Shown: positions 44,914 to 54,750 of the stretch, in pieces
How the letters are laid out: every line of letters begins with the position of its first letter
Numbering within the stretch: position 1 is the stretch's first letter
NCBI GenBank assembly: GCA_963656065.1
Contig: CAVKGV010000008.1
Coordinates: 62,001 to 126,000, forward strand
Length of the DNA stretch: 64,000 bases
Reading direction: 5' to 3'
From: Hallerella sp963656065
GTDB taxonomy: Bacteria; Fibrobacterota; Fibrobacteria; Fibrobacterales; Fibrobacteraceae
Program-made: the position numbers and the translations under genes
The notes under the pieces: generated by a model
Seen by the model: the letters and a program-made list of their open reading frames with translations, nothing else
What the model was told of the DNA's origin: nothing
The model's database searches: none

Positions 44914-44942
44914 TTGATGCTTCGACCTAAAATTCTTAAATT
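44914..44942 (+). promoter_or_regulatory. Putative promoter of scpB-mutS
   Basis: TTGATG (44914-44919) and TAAATT (44937-44942) are separated by 17 nt. The -10 box ends 7 nt before the ATG at 44950, implying a leaderless transcript and excluding the upstream TTG/ATG codons at 44914-44919 as starts. Confidence 0.45.
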
Positions 44943-44949
44943 GCTTCCC

Positions 44950-45624
44950 ATGGCAGAAGAAGAACTAGCGGAACTCCCGAAAGTCGAATCGAACGAGGAC
45001 CTCGCGCGAATCGTGCAGGCTTTGGTTTTTGCGTCGCCCGATGTCGTGACGCTCCGAAAGCTGAAGGAAATCATCGGCGACTTTCTGGATGCGAAGACCG
45101 TTTCCGAGGCGCTTCGCCTTGCAAACGACAACCTGAATAAAATCGACGCTCCATTTGAAATCGTGGAACAGGCCGGCGGCTACCGCTTTCGGACACGTGC
45201 CAAGTATTATCCGTGGGTGAGGAAGCTCTTTCCGGATGCGAGTGCGCGGAGGCTTTCCCAGGCGGCTCTTGAAACGCTTGCGATTGTCGCCTACCAGCAG
45301 CCGATTACCCGGGCGGCTCTCGAACAGGTGCGCGGCGTTTCCTGCGACGGTCCGCTGAAGAGCCTTCTCGAAAAGAAGCTTATCGCTCTCGGTGCGCGTG
45401 CGGAAACGGTGGGGAACCCCTACACATACGTGACGACGGACGATTTCCTCAAGTATTTCGGCATCAACAGGATTCCCGAGGATTTGCCGCGTCTTCGCGA
45501 ATTCCAGGAACTTTTGAACGCGAACGAAATCGTTCCGAACTATGCGCGAAACGAAAAGCCCGGTGCCTCGAATCCGCCCGAATCCGATCCTTCCCAGATT
45601 GAACTTTCGATGGGGACGCCATGA
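44950..45624 (+). CDS. scpB: Segregation and condensation protein B
   Basis: ScpB is the winged-helix kite subunit of the SMC-ScpAB condensin complex. The protein has LARIVQALVFASPDVVTLRKLKEII, then the family core GGYRFRTRAKYYPWVRKL, LSQAALETLAIVAYQQPITRAALEQVRGV and the second winged helix PYTYVTTDDFLKYFGI. I prefer the ATG at 44950 (224 residues), because a promoter occupies 44914-44942 and the upstream 12 residues are not family-like; a start at 44917 remains possible. The stop overlaps the mutS ATG by 4 nt. scpA and smc are not in this window. Confidence 0.92.
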   Translation: MAEEELAELPKVESNEDLARIVQALVFASPDVVTLRKLKEIIGDFLDAKTVSEALRLANDNLNKIDAPFEIVEQAGGYRFRTRAKYYPWVRKLFPDASARRLSQAALETLAIVAYQQPITRAALEQVRGVSCDGPLKSLLEKKLIALGARAETVGNPYTYVTTDDFLKYFGINRIPEDLPRLREFQELLNANEIVPNYARNEKPGASNPPESDPSQIELSMGTP

Positions 45625-48221
45625 GTTGCACGCCGTTGATGAAGCAGTATTACGAAATCAAGGCCCAGAATCCGGACTGCATTCTGTTCTTTCGGATGGG
45701 GGATTTTTTCGAGCTGTTTGAAAAGGACGCTGAAATCGCGTCAAAGATTTTGGGCCTGACGCTCACCAGCCGGAACAACGGAGCCTCGGGAGATACGCCG
45801 CTTTGCGGATTTCCGCATCATGCGTCCGAGCGTTACTTCCCGAAGATGGTCGCCGCCGGTTACAAGGTCGCCGTCTGCGAACAGGTCGAGGATCCGAAGC
45901 TCGCGAAGGGAATCGTCAAGCGGGCAATCGTCGAAGTCATCAGTGCGGGAACGTCGATGAACGAAGGAATCCTCGATGCGAAGGTGGCGAACTATCTCTG
46001 TGCGGTACTCCCCGGAAAAGATTCGATTGCTTTCGCCTTTGCCGACGTGACGACCGGATATTTTGCCGTTTCGGAGGCGCCCCTTTCGAATTTCGAAAGC
46101 GAACTTGCCCGCCGGATGCCCAAGGAAATCCTCTTGCCCGGTGGTGCGGAACTTCCGAAATCCGTTGAAGACTTTGTCCGCGGGGAATCCGTCCTGGTGA
46201 CAAGTGTCGATGCGTCCCATTACGAATTGAAAAATGCGTCTGAGGTCCTTCTCGGGCACTTTAACGCGGCGAGCCTTGAATCGCTCGGGCTTGACGATAT
46301 GCCGGAAAAGGCTCGGGTCGCGGGGGCGATCCTCTGGTATCTGGTTGACCAGAAAAAATCCGAACTTTCGCACATCACGCATCTGGAAATTCTGGATTTG
46401 GGCGACTACATGGTGCTCGATCCGGCGACGCTCCGGAACCTGGAACTCGTGCGTCCGCTGAATTCGGAAGACGTGCAGAGTACGCTGGTGTTCGTCCTCG
46501 ACTATACGGTGACGGCGATGGGCGGAAGGCGCTTGCGGGAATGGATTTCGCATCCGCTCGTGTCTGTCGGACGGATTGCGGAACGCTCGGAAGCGGTCGC
46601 TGAATTGGTTTCGAACCCGATCGCTCTCGATGAGTTGAAAACGGCTCTCCGCGAGATTCTTGACATGGAACGTCTGATGGGACGCGTGGGAAGCGGGCGC
46701 GCAAATGCGCGCGACCTGTATGGCATGGGACGCTCCCTGTCGAAGGCGGTGAAGGTTGCCGAGGCGCTTTCTTCGCTGAAGTCGCCTGTCTTCAGGTCGC
46801 TTGCGGAAACGCTCCTGTCCGCGGAAGGAAAGGGCGAGCAGATTCTCCGAATGCTCAACGACGAATTACCGATGACCGTTCGCGAAGGCGGCATGATCCG
46901 TGAAGGCGCGGACCCGGAACTCGACCGGATGAATGCGGAGATAAAGGATAGGCGGGAATGGATTGCTTCCTTAGAGGCTCGTGAGCGGGAACGGCTCGGC
47001 ATCAATTCCCTGAAAGTCGGCTATAACCGCGTTTTCGGGTATTACATCGAAGTTTCCAAGGTCCATACGGACAAGATTCCGCCGGAATATATCCGCAAGC
47101 AGACGACGGTGAACGCGGAGCGTTACATCACGCCCGAGATGAAGGAATGTGAGACGATAATCTCCAGTGCGGAAAGCCGTATTCACGATTTTGAATATCG
47201 CATCTTTACACGGCTTCGCGAATCGGTAAATGCTTCCCGGACCGAGTTCCAACAGATAGCTTCCGCCGTGGCGGAAACAGATGTCTTTTACAGCCTCTCG
47301 ACGGCAGCCCGCAAGCGCGGATACTCTCGGGCCGATGTCTTTGACGGAACGGGAATCGAAATCCGCGGGGGCTTCCACCCGGTCATCGTTGCGGCGAACC
47401 CGGACGTTCCCTTTGTGCCGAACGACGTTTCTCTGTCTCCGGACGCGGACCGTATGATGCTTATTACGGGTCCGAACATGGCCGGTAAATCGACCTATCT
47501 CCGGCAAACGGGACTGATCGTTCTGATGGCGCAAATCGGCTCGTTTGTTCCGGCGGAATATGCGCGGATAGGCGTTGTCGATAGAATCTTTACACGGGTC
47601 GGGGCTAGTGACCGTCTTTCGCGCGGGCTTTCGACGTTTATGGTCGAGATGATCGAAACGGCGAACATCCTCCGGAATGCGACTGCGCGGAGCCTTGTCT
47701 TGCTTGACGAAATCGGACGGGGAACCAGCACGTTTGACGGACTTTCCATCGCCTGGGCCATTTTCGAAACTTTGCACGATAATCCGAAACGCGCGGCGAT
47801 TACCTTGTTTGCTACGCATTACCACGAAATGACAACCCTTGCGGATTCGCTTGCCCATGCGGGGAATTACCAGATAGCGGTAAAGGAAGATGGCGACAGG
47901 CTCGTCTTCTTGCACAAGATCTTGCCGGGCGCCTGCGATTCAAGCTATGGAATCCACGTGGCGGAAATGGCGGGGCTTCCGGCGGAAGTCGTCCGTCGTG
48001 CGAGAAAGATCCTTTTGCGCTTAGAAAAACAGCAGATAGACCCGAGCGATTCGCGGCACAGGCGGGAACTGATGGAAAAACCGCAGACCGACATGTTCTC
48101 TCCGCCCGATGAAAATCCGCAGCTCTTGCTCGAAGAAATCCGCCGTTTGAAACCGGAAGAGATGACCCCGCTCGAAGCGCTTTCGAAACTTTCGGAACTC
48201 AAGGCCTATTACGGAAAGTGA
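45621..48221 (+). CDS. mutS: DNA mismatch repair protein MutS
   Basis: MutS recognises mismatches and small loops. The 866-residue protein has the mismatch-wedge motif Phe-x-Glu in FRMGDFFELF (Phe29, Glu31), connector, lever and clamp regions, and the C-terminal ABC-type ATPase with Walker A GPNMAGKST, signature LSRGLSTFMVEM and Walker B LVLLDEIGRGTSTFDG. The helix-turn-helix dimerisation region (GLPAEVVRRARKIL) follows. Its ATG overlaps scpB (ATGA), so translation is coupled; scpB and mutS are functionally unrelated, both being chromosome-maintenance genes. Confidence 0.97.
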   Translation: MSCTPLMKQYYEIKAQNPDCILFFRMGDFFELFEKDAEIASKILGLTLTSRNNGASGDTPLCGFPHHASERYFPKMVAAGYKVAVCEQVEDPKLAKGIVKRAIVEVISAGTSMNEGILDAKVANYLCAVLPGKDSIAFAFADVTTGYFAVSEAPLSNFESELARRMPKEILLPGGAELPKSVEDFVRGESVLVTSVDASHYELKNASEVLLGHFNAASLESLGLDDMPEKARVAGAILWYLVDQKKSELSHITHLEILDLGDYMVLDPATLRNLELVRPLNSEDVQSTLVFVLDYTVTAMGGRRLREWISHPLVSVGRIAERSEAVAELVSNPIALDELKTALREILDMERLMGRVGSGRANARDLYGMGRSLSKAVKVAEALSSLKSPVFRSLAETLLSAEGKGEQILRMLNDELPMTVREGGMIREGADPELDRMNAEIKDRREWIASLEARERERLGINSLKVGYNRVFGYYIEVSKVHTDKIPPEYIRKQTTVNAERYITPEMKECETIISSAESRIHDFEYRIFTRLRESVNASRTEFQQIASAVAETDVFYSLSTAARKRGYSRADVFDGTGIEIRGGFHPVIVAANPDVPFVPNDVSLSPDADRMMLITGPNMAGKSTYLRQTGLIVLMAQIGSFVPAEYARIGVVDRIFTRVGASDRLSRGLSTFMVEMIETANILRNATARSLVLLDEIGRGTSTFDGLSIAWAIFETLHDNPKRAAITLFATHYHEMTTLADSLAHAGNYQIAVKEDGDRLVFLHKILPGACDSSYGIHVAEMAGLPAEVVRRARKILLRLEKQQIDPSDSRHRRELMEKPQTDMFSPPDENPQLLLEEIRRLKPEEMTPLEALSKLSELKAYYGK

Positions 48222-48222
48222 T

Positions 48223-48747
48223 ATGGATGCGATAGACTTTTCCTCGCTCGAAGATTTCATTTACGAGAACCGTCTGATAGACGAAAAATCCGTGCACGGG
48301 CTTTTGCACTGGCACCAGGTGGAATTCAACGGGCTGCTGCTTTCGCGCGAAACGCTTGCCGACAAGACGGTCGTTCGGCTTTTTGCGCTGTTCCACGATT
48401 CGAGGCGCGTTTCGGACGGCTATGACGAGGAGCATGGAAAGTTCGGTGCTGATTTTGCGCAACAGCTTTTCGGGAAAAGGTTTGTCGTAGCCGAGTCGCA
48501 GCTTGAAAAATTGCTGTACGCGTGTGCGAACCATACGACGGAATATGCGAGCGGAGACGTGACCATTGACACGTGCTACGATGCGGACAGGCTTGACTTG
48601 GGACGCGTCGGGATCATCCCCGACCCGAAAAAAATGGCGACGCCCTTTGGAAAGAAACTGGCGCAGAAAATGCAGAATGTTCCGCTGGAAAGGCATCGTG
48701 CGTGGATTAAAAATTTTGCCGAAACGAATTTCGGAAGGTCCGCCTAA
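48223..48747 (+). CDS. HD-domain phosphohydrolase-like protein
   Basis: This 174-residue protein starts 1 nt after mutS. It has the order of metal ligands expected for an HD domain: His in SVHGLLHWH, His-Asp in LFALFHDSRR, His in CANHTTE and Asp in DADRLDLGR. The segment LDLGRVGIIPDPKKMAT is typical of a small family of uncharacterised HD proteins. The substrate cannot be deduced; a nucleotide phosphohydrolase is the default guess. It is probably cotranscribed with scpB-mutS. Confidence 0.75.
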   Translation: MDAIDFSSLEDFIYENRLIDEKSVHGLLHWHQVEFNGLLLSRETLADKTVVRLFALFHDSRRVSDGYDEEHGKFGADFAQQLFGKRFVVAESQLEKLLYACANHTTEYASGDVTIDTCYDADRLDLGRVGIIPDPKKMATPFGKKLAQKMQNVPLERHRAWIKNFAETNFGRSA

Positions 48748-48771
48748 AAATTCGTTTGTTATTTTTCTTTC

Positions 48772-50673
48772 GTGCTGAAATTGATTCTACAGTCTTTTAT
48801 TCCGTTGCTAGCCGCGTTTCCGCTTTTTACGGTACTCGTCGAGCTTCGCAACAGGTCGTGTGTGCGACATCGGTTGTCGTGGCTTGTCTTTTCCTGCGTA
48901 TTTTTTCTGTGGCACGGCATCGCTTCCCGGTTTATGTCGGCATCGGATTTTTTGCGCCCGACGGTTTCCCTGGGCGATCTGGCGATGCTTTTATTCTTCA
49001 CCGTCCTATGGATTCGGGAGGAAAATCGCAGAGCCGAGGAACCTTTGAAAAAGCCTTTTCTCTTGAAGGGAATTTTGGGACTTGTCCTTTTTTCCGCGAT
49101 CCTTGTCGTTTCGACTTACATCATCCGTCCGGCTATTTTTCTTTTTCCTCTGTTGGCGGCGATTTTGTTCGCGTTTTTCTGCGACAGGATCTATTCGTCC
49201 CGGTCGTTCTATCCGAAGCCGAGGGTGCATCTCGTCTATGGGTTCTATGCGCTTTCGCTGCTTTTGATATTGCCCGTTTTCCGCCTGCTTTTCTTGTTCC
49301 AGGTCGCCTATGTTTTTCTTCGGCGGTTGCAGAACTGGATTCTCCACAAGGACAGGGTTGTCGATTCCTACGAGGAAGAACGCCGGATAAACCACCGGAT
49401 CATTGCGAAGATGGGGGAGACTGTAGATGACTTTTCGAACCTGCACGAATCGCTTTCGAATTTTCTTTTGACCCTTTCAGAAGGCATCGAAGCGAAATCC
49501 GCGGCGGTCTATATCTGGGATGAAAAGGAAAGGCTCTTTCGCTGCTCGGACCTTTATGGAGTTTTTTTCCCGCTTGTCTCCGGGAACGAGATGAGTTTTA
49601 CACACCTGGAAACCCTGAAAAAAATTGCTTTTTCGCAAAACATCACCGACGAGAAAAATGTCGTCTGGGAATGCGGAGCAACGCGGACGGGAATCTTCAT
49701 GCCTTTTGCGGGTCGCGACGAGCGCATCCTTTCCCTGGGAAGCCGCGCAACGAATATCCGTTCCCTGATTCTCGAACCGCTTTGCTTCGAACAGCAACTC
49801 TTGGGCGTCCTGGTCGTCGAGAACAAGCAGTATGAGCGTTACTTTACGGAGAGCGATTACTATCTGGTCCAGAACTTCGCCCACTACGCGACGATGATTC
49901 TCAAGGCGCATGACGCCGCACTCGAACGGCAGAACCGCGCCAGGACACAGGCGGAACTGCAACTGGGATTTCACATCCAGACGGGGCTCTTGCCTCATTC
50001 GATTCCTGAATTTCCGGGAATTTCCCTTGCTGGTTCGATGACGCCTGCAAAGGAAATCGGCGGAGACTATTTCGATTTTCTGAACCTGCCGAACGGAAAC
50101 TTGGGTGTCGTCATTGGCGATGTTTCGGGCAAGGGCGTTCCCGCCGGAATGGTGATGACTTCGCTGTATGCGTTTCTTCATGCGGAGTGCCGCTACTTTG
50201 CAAATACGTATCGGACGCTCGTTCATGTGAATGCGGACCTTTCGAACCATATTTCGGAAACGATGTTCGCCTCGCTTCTTTTCTTTGAATGGAATCCGCG
50301 ATCAAAAGCCTTGCATTACACGAGCTGCGGGCATGAACACATCTTGCATTTCAAGAAGGCGGAAAAACGCCTGGAAACGATTCGGAGCGGAGGCATCGCT
50401 CTCGGGATGGTTGCGGACAACAGCAAGATTATCCGTGAAAAATCCTTGTTGGTAACGCCCGGGGACACGGTATTGCTCTATACGGACGGCGTGACGGAAG
50501 CCTCGAACGAGGCGCGTGAAATGTTCGGGCTTGAACGGCTCAAGGCCTTTGTCGAAAAATACGAAGCTCTTTCCGCGGACGAAATACGCTTGGCGCTTCT
50601 CGACGAACTGCGGAGCTTTGCCCACGGAGCCGCCCAGACAGATGACGTGACGATTCTCGTGATGAAATTTTAG
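48772..50673 (+). CDS. Membrane-bound RsbU/SpoIIE-type PP2C phosphatase with GAF domain
   Basis: This 633-residue protein has seven or so hydrophobic helices in residues 1-185, a GAF-like sensor domain at about 225-375, a short coiled helix, and a C-terminal PP2C/SpoIIE phosphatase at about 390-633. The phosphatase carries KEIGGDYFDF, VIGDVSGKGVPAGMVM, LLYTDGVTEAS and the final QTDDVTILVMKF, including the metal-binding aspartates. It is expected to dephosphorylate STAS antagonists, and the STAS proteins at 33181-34322 are natural candidates (an inference; the loci are 14 kb apart). The start is a GTG, 24 nt after the HD gene, with no Shine-Dalgarno sequence; a TATTTT box ends 6 nt before it. 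Confidence 0.9.
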   Translation: MLKLILQSFIPLLAAFPLFTVLVELRNRSCVRHRLSWLVFSCVFFLWHGIASRFMSASDFLRPTVSLGDLAMLLFFTVLWIREENRRAEEPLKKPFLLKGILGLVLFSAILVVSTYIIRPAIFLFPLLAAILFAFFCDRIYSSRSFYPKPRVHLVYGFYALSLLLILPVFRLLFLFQVAYVFLRRLQNWILHKDRVVDSYEEERRINHRIIAKMGETVDDFSNLHESLSNFLLTLSEGIEAKSAAVYIWDEKERLFRCSDLYGVFFPLVSGNEMSFTHLETLKKIAFSQNITDEKNVVWECGATRTGIFMPFAGRDERILSLGSRATNIRSLILEPLCFEQQLLGVLVVENKQYERYFTESDYYLVQNFAHYATMILKAHDAALERQNRARTQAELQLGFHIQTGLLPHSIPEFPGISLAGSMTPAKEIGGDYFDFLNLPNGNLGVVIGDVSGKGVPAGMVMTSLYAFLHAECRYFANTYRTLVHVNADLSNHISETMFASLLFFEWNPRSKALHYTSCGHEHILHFKKAEKRLETIRSGGIALGMVADNSKIIREKSLLVTPGDTVLLYTDGVTEASNEAREMFGLERLKAFVEKYEALSADEIRLALLDELRSFAHGAAQTDDVTILVMKF

Positions 50674-50693
50674 TGTGCGGTTTCTTGCGCAAC

Positions 50694-50724
50694 AAAAAAG
50701 GCTTCCCGACGGGGAAGCCTTTGA
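50694..50724. terminator. Bidirectional terminator between the rsbU-like gene and the GH116 gene
   Basis: The perfect hairpin AAAGGCTTCCC / GGGAAGCCTTT with a 4-nt loop has an A-run on the left that gives TTTTTT on the minus strand, and TTTG on the plus strand. Confidence 0.85.
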
Positions 50725-50738
50725 ATAATCCATCTTGA

Positions 50739-53700
50739 TTAATTGGATAGCGCGTGGAAAAGGGCGAACACCATGCCCGGACGGAAGTATTTTCCTGCCG
50801 TGTATTTGAGCGCGGTGCTGTGAAGAAGCGTAAAGAGAGCCTCTTCGGAAATTTTCGCCTTTTTCGCGAGCGGACCGAAGTTTTTCTTGAACGTGGCGAA
50901 GTTCTTCGGAAGCTTCGGGGATATCCGACCGTCAGCGAGGAGAGCGCCTTTCTTTGCGAGTTCTGCAACGAGAACTTTTGCCGCCGAGGGAGAAACCCCG
51001 AGCTTTTCTACCGCGTCTTCGTGCAGCTTGCAGGAACCGTTGAATCCTTCCGGTGCCGCAAACGGAACCTTCGCTTCGTCGTAGAGGTTCTGGATCATGC
51101 TCTCGACGATTTCGCGCGCCTCGTCAAACGACTTGTGGAATATCATGCCGCTTGCGATGCTGTATTGGATGCCAATCCACACGTCGTGGGCCTGGAAGTT
51201 GAACTCGTCGAGCGGGGACCCGTCCTTGTGGACCAGGTTTGCTGCGCCGAGGAGCGGGGAATTCGCCTTGTAGTTTGTGCGGAAAATGCGGTCGAGCGTG
51301 CTCTTTCCCTTGGAGTCGTCGGTAATCGGTTCGAGTCCGAGAAGTCGCAGGTAGGTATCCGCCAGCATGGAATCGGCGAAAACGTCGTCGGAATCCAGTG
51401 AAATTTTTGCCCGGAACGAATCGCGGAACGCTTCGGGGCAGGAGCCGTAGAGCCATTCCTTTTTGAACTTGCGGAGTTCGAGTTTCGAAAGTTCCACGTC
51501 GTCGGGAATTTCGGAGAAGTCGAGCCAGTCGTTCAGTTCGCGGAGCTTTTGCGTGTCCGTGCCGGAAAGCGGAAGTTCGTCGGCGAGCGCTTCGACCACC
51601 TTGTCGAAATGTTCGAAGTTCACGTCTTTCGCTTCGATAGGCGTTGCGAAGAAGTGGAAGTATCCTTCGTTTTCGTCCCAGAGCGCTGCGTGGAATTCTT
51701 TTTCCGCTTCGGAGGCTTTCCTATTCCAGTCGAGCGACCGTGCGGAATCCCCGACCAGTTCCGCAATCTTTGCCGCGGCGCGAAGTCCCGCAATCCAGAG
51801 GCTTCCGCAATAGACGGAAATGCCGTGGCTGGAAAGATTATCAAACGTATCGTCCGTGCCGTGGGTTAGCGGGAAGTTTTCGCCTTCGCCGACCATCTTT
51901 TCCAGATATTCCATGCAGGCATAGACGGCGTCTTTACAGGATTCGACGATGTTCTTTTCGCCGGTGAATTTGTAATGGCGAAGCACCATCAGCACGTATT
52001 TCGGGGCGAGATCCTTCCATTCCTTCACGTTGTGCCAGTCGTAGGCGTCGGGCTTTGCGTCGAACGGGCTTCCGAGATCGTGGATGACCGCTCCGCATAC
52101 GGCCCGCGGGCCTTCGAGTTTCGGGTCCGGAAGGTCCGCGAACGGATGGTTCACGTATTCGTGATGGCGCCTTGTCTTCGGGTCGCTTGCGAGAATCGCA
52201 TCGGCAAAACGCTTCATCACTTCGCCGTCGAGCCTCGGGAGAAGCGCGAGCAGGGAGAAGCTGCCGTAGAAATAGACGTCGAGCGAATTGAAGAACGGAT
52301 AGTCGGCGCATTCGCGGACGAGGAAACGGTCATCCTTGTCCCAGACGCTCGCTTCGGGAATGAAGCTCAGCGTGTTGAGTGCGAGCGAGCGGAAGTTCGC
52401 CTGTTTCTTCTTGTCCTTCGGGAAGAGCTTCGCAATGCTCTTTTCCGGGGCGAGCGCACGGTAGGATTCGCCGAACGTCTTTTCGAATTCGCTGTCGAAA
52501 TTGAGCGCTTCCGAAAGCATCGCCTGGACGCGGCCGAAAGGTTCCGGGTAGAAGACGGTGTACTTCTTGAGAGATTCCATCCCGTTCAAGCGAATGTGCG
52601 GAAAGTCGAGGACCGTGTTGAACAGGATGCTCGCCTTGGCGCGGGGCTTCAGACGGATTGTCACGACAAGAGCTCCGGCGACGGTTTCGCGTCCGCTATA
52701 GACGTTCTTGACGAAGTTTGCGGAAACGCGTCCGCTGTGGAGCGCACCGGCGAGAATCGCCTTTTGGTCGTCGCGGTAGAAGAGCGGCTTTGTGGAAACG
52801 TTTACGTCGTCTTTCGGGTTCCAGGTCGCGCTGATGCCCATGCAACCGTCGAAGTCGCTTTCGGAAAGGGAATGCTCGTTGTAAAATTCGACGCCTTTGA
52901 CCGACCTGCCGTCGGCTAGTGTCGCGTTGAACTCGACGCCTTTCGGGTTCCGCGCCGCGGGAACGAGTACGAAGGAAGAATCCTGGACTCCCTGACGGTC
53001 TTTTGCAATCTGGTAACCGCAATAGTTTTCCTGCATCTGCACGAGCGTCACTTCGCGGACATCCTTTGTCGGATTTTCGAGTTCGTAGCGGACCGCGCTC
53101 ACGGGGAGGCTTGAAATGCGTTCTGCGTTCGGGAAAACGTAGCTGTATTGGTAGCGCGTTATCTGGACGCCTTTTGTTCCCTTGAAGCGTGTGCGGGAAA
53201 GCGGATATTCTGCCGTGTATTCCATCTTTTGCGCGTCGTAGCCTTTTTCACCCAGAAATTCGGAATCTTCCCCGAATGCGGCGGTCAAGGCTCCCTTGCT
53301 TTCCGTCTTTTCGCCGAGTTCCCCGTCAAAGAAGTCGATGAGAACGCTGCGGTTGAATTCGGGCGATGTCGTTTCACCGGCGTCGAGCATCTTTTGCGTG
53401 CGCGGGCTGAATTCCGTGTGCCAGCGGAAGAGAGCGTCCTTGTTCGTTTCGAAAAACTTTTTGTCGGCGAGAACCTTTTCGATCTTTTTCAGGGCGTCCT
53501 TTTCGTTCGTTTCCGGGAAGAGGGCGTTTCCGCTTGAATCCTTCAGCGTGTAGAACTGGTTCTTGCGGGTAAATTCAAAAAAGTTCCGGATGGCGAGCGG
53601 GCTGTTTTTCTTGATGACCGATTCGCGGTAGAACATGTTCTGGAGTCGCAGATCGTCCGGGTTTGCGGCGCGAACCTGAACGCCCGGGATCATGCTCGTC

Positions 53701-53891
53701 ACGGGTGTCGTCCCCGCCGGAGTAACCGTGTATGTGCTTCCGATGCCGCCGACAGCGATTCCTGTTGTCGCCGGGGTCGTGGAAAGCGGCGTGTACCAGG
53801 GCTGGATAAATTCGACGGCGAGACCTTTTGTCATCAGGTCCTTGACCGAGCCGTGCAGCTTGGCGGATTCCAGGTATTTATCAAAAGTCAT
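50739..53891 (-). CDS. GH116-family glycosidase (GBA2/beta-glucosidase-like), cytoplasmic
   Basis: This 1050-residue protein resembles glycoside hydrolase family 116 (beta-glucosidase, beta-xylosidase and GBA2-type glucosylceramidase). The N-terminal beta domain begins with GIAVGGIGSTY (family GIPLGGiGaG). The alpha/alpha barrel contains WKDLAPKYVLMVLRHYKFTGE, LTHGTDDTFDNLSSHGISVYCGSLWIAGLRAAAKIAE, CPEAFRDSF, DSMLADTYLRLLGL and FQAHDVWIGIQYSIASGMI, which follow the family order. I did not assign the nucleophile and acid/base with certainty. No signal peptide is present, so the enzyme is probably cytoplasmic and acts on imported cello- or xylo-oligosaccharides. A C-terminal extension of about 120 residues follows the barrel. 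AGGAA lies 7 nt before the ATG. The gene is monocistronic. Confidence 0.75.
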   Translation of the reverse strand: MTFDKYLESAKLHGSVKDLMTKGLAVEFIQPWYTPLSTTPATTGIAVGGIGSTYTVTPAGTTPVTSMIPGVQVRAANPDDLRLQNMFYRESVIKKNSPLAIRNFFEFTRKNQFYTLKDSSGNALFPETNEKDALKKIEKVLADKKFFETNKDALFRWHTEFSPRTQKMLDAGETTSPEFNRSVLIDFFDGELGEKTESKGALTAAFGEDSEFLGEKGYDAQKMEYTAEYPLSRTRFKGTKGVQITRYQYSYVFPNAERISSLPVSAVRYELENPTKDVREVTLVQMQENYCGYQIAKDRQGVQDSSFVLVPAARNPKGVEFNATLADGRSVKGVEFYNEHSLSESDFDGCMGISATWNPKDDVNVSTKPLFYRDDQKAILAGALHSGRVSANFVKNVYSGRETVAGALVVTIRLKPRAKASILFNTVLDFPHIRLNGMESLKKYTVFYPEPFGRVQAMLSEALNFDSEFEKTFGESYRALAPEKSIAKLFPKDKKKQANFRSLALNTLSFIPEASVWDKDDRFLVRECADYPFFNSLDVYFYGSFSLLALLPRLDGEVMKRFADAILASDPKTRRHHEYVNHPFADLPDPKLEGPRAVCGAVIHDLGSPFDAKPDAYDWHNVKEWKDLAPKYVLMVLRHYKFTGEKNIVESCKDAVYACMEYLEKMVGEGENFPLTHGTDDTFDNLSSHGISVYCGSLWIAGLRAAAKIAELVGDSARSLDWNRKASEAEKEFHAALWDENEGYFHFFATPIEAKDVNFEHFDKVVEALADELPLSGTDTQKLRELNDWLDFSEIPDDVELSKLELRKFKKEWLYGSCPEAFRDSFRAKISLDSDDVFADSMLADTYLRLLGLEPITDDSKGKSTLDRIFRTNYKANSPLLGAANLVHKDGSPLDEFNFQAHDVWIGIQYSIASGMIFHKSFDEAREIVESMIQNLYDEAKVPFAAPEGFNGSCKLHEDAVEKLGVSPSAAKVLVAELAKKGALLADGRISPKLPKNFATFKKNFGPLAKKAKISEEALFTLLHSTALKYTAGKYFRPGMVFALFHALSN

Positions 53892-54021
53892 AAGGGATTC
53901 CTATGGTTAAAAATTTTTTCGCAACAAATCTAGAAAGTTATTTTTGTGATGGAAAATCGGAAATTTTCCGTGGAACGGGAAAGCCGAAATTTTAGGCCCG
54001 ACTTAGGAAAGGACGTTGGAA

Positions 54022-54744
54022 ATGAAGTTTAAACTTCCCGAATTTTTGCGAGATGTGCAGACTCCATCGGAAGGGGAAAACGCATTGCGTACAAACTATC
54101 CCGATTGCGTTATCGTCGGAATCGACGAGGTCGGTCGCGGTCCGCTCGCGGGACCCGTTGTCGCCTGCGCGGCAGTCCTGAAAAATCCGGTGGCGGATTC
54201 TGCACTGAACGATTCCAAAAAGCTTTCCCGGAAAAAGCGCGAAGCGATGTTCGAAAAGGTCAAGGATGAATGCTTTTGCTATGCGATTGCGAGCGCGAGC
54301 GCAAGGGAAATCGACGATACGAACATTCTCGACGCGGACTTCCTTGCGATGCGGCGCGCTCTTTCGGCTTTGGGTTTTCCCGGACTTTCTGTTTCCGAAC
54401 CGGAAATTCCTATCGAAGCGAAAGGCTCGTTTCCCGCGGAGGCGAAACTTTTGCTCGCTGTCGATGGGAACCTGAAAATCCGCGGCATTCCGGAGAATTG
54501 CCAGCTAGCGATTGTCCAGGGCGACGGGCGGGTCGCCAGCATTTCCGCGGCGTCGATTCTTGCGAAGGTTTTCAGGGACCGCTATATGGATGGTCTCGCC
54601 GAAAAATATCCCGGCTACGGCTTTGAAAAAAATGCGGGTTATGGCACAAAGGTGCATTTAGAAGGAATCCGCTTGCACGGCTTGACACCGGAACATCGGC
54701 GGAGTTTTCACCCGAAAAGCCTCCAGGTGGAGATGACGTTGTAG
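54022..54744 (+). CDS. rnhB: Ribonuclease HII
   Basis: RNase HII removes ribonucleotides from DNA and RNA-DNA hybrids. The 240-residue protein has the signature VGIDEVGRGPLAGPVVACAAV (Asp35 and Glu36 are metal ligands), LNDSKKLSRKKRE, LAVDGNLKI and VFRDRYMDGLAEKYPGYGF. A 15-20-residue insert (LSVSEPEIPIEAKGSFPAE) precedes the third acidic residue. The ATG at 54022 is preferred to an in-frame TTG at 54016, with AAAGGA upstream. The stop is 6 nt from the convergent stop of the first duplicated cassette. Confidence 0.95.
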   Translation: MKFKLPEFLRDVQTPSEGENALRTNYPDCVIVGIDEVGRGPLAGPVVACAAVLKNPVADSALNDSKKLSRKKREAMFEKVKDECFCYAIASASAREIDDTNILDADFLAMRRALSALGFPGLSVSEPEIPIEAKGSFPAEAKLLLAVDGNLKIRGIPENCQLAIVQGDGRVASISAASILAKVFRDRYMDGLAEKYPGYGFEKNAGYGTKVHLEGIRLHGLTPEHRRSFHPKSLQVEMTL

Positions 54745-54750
54745 GAAAAA

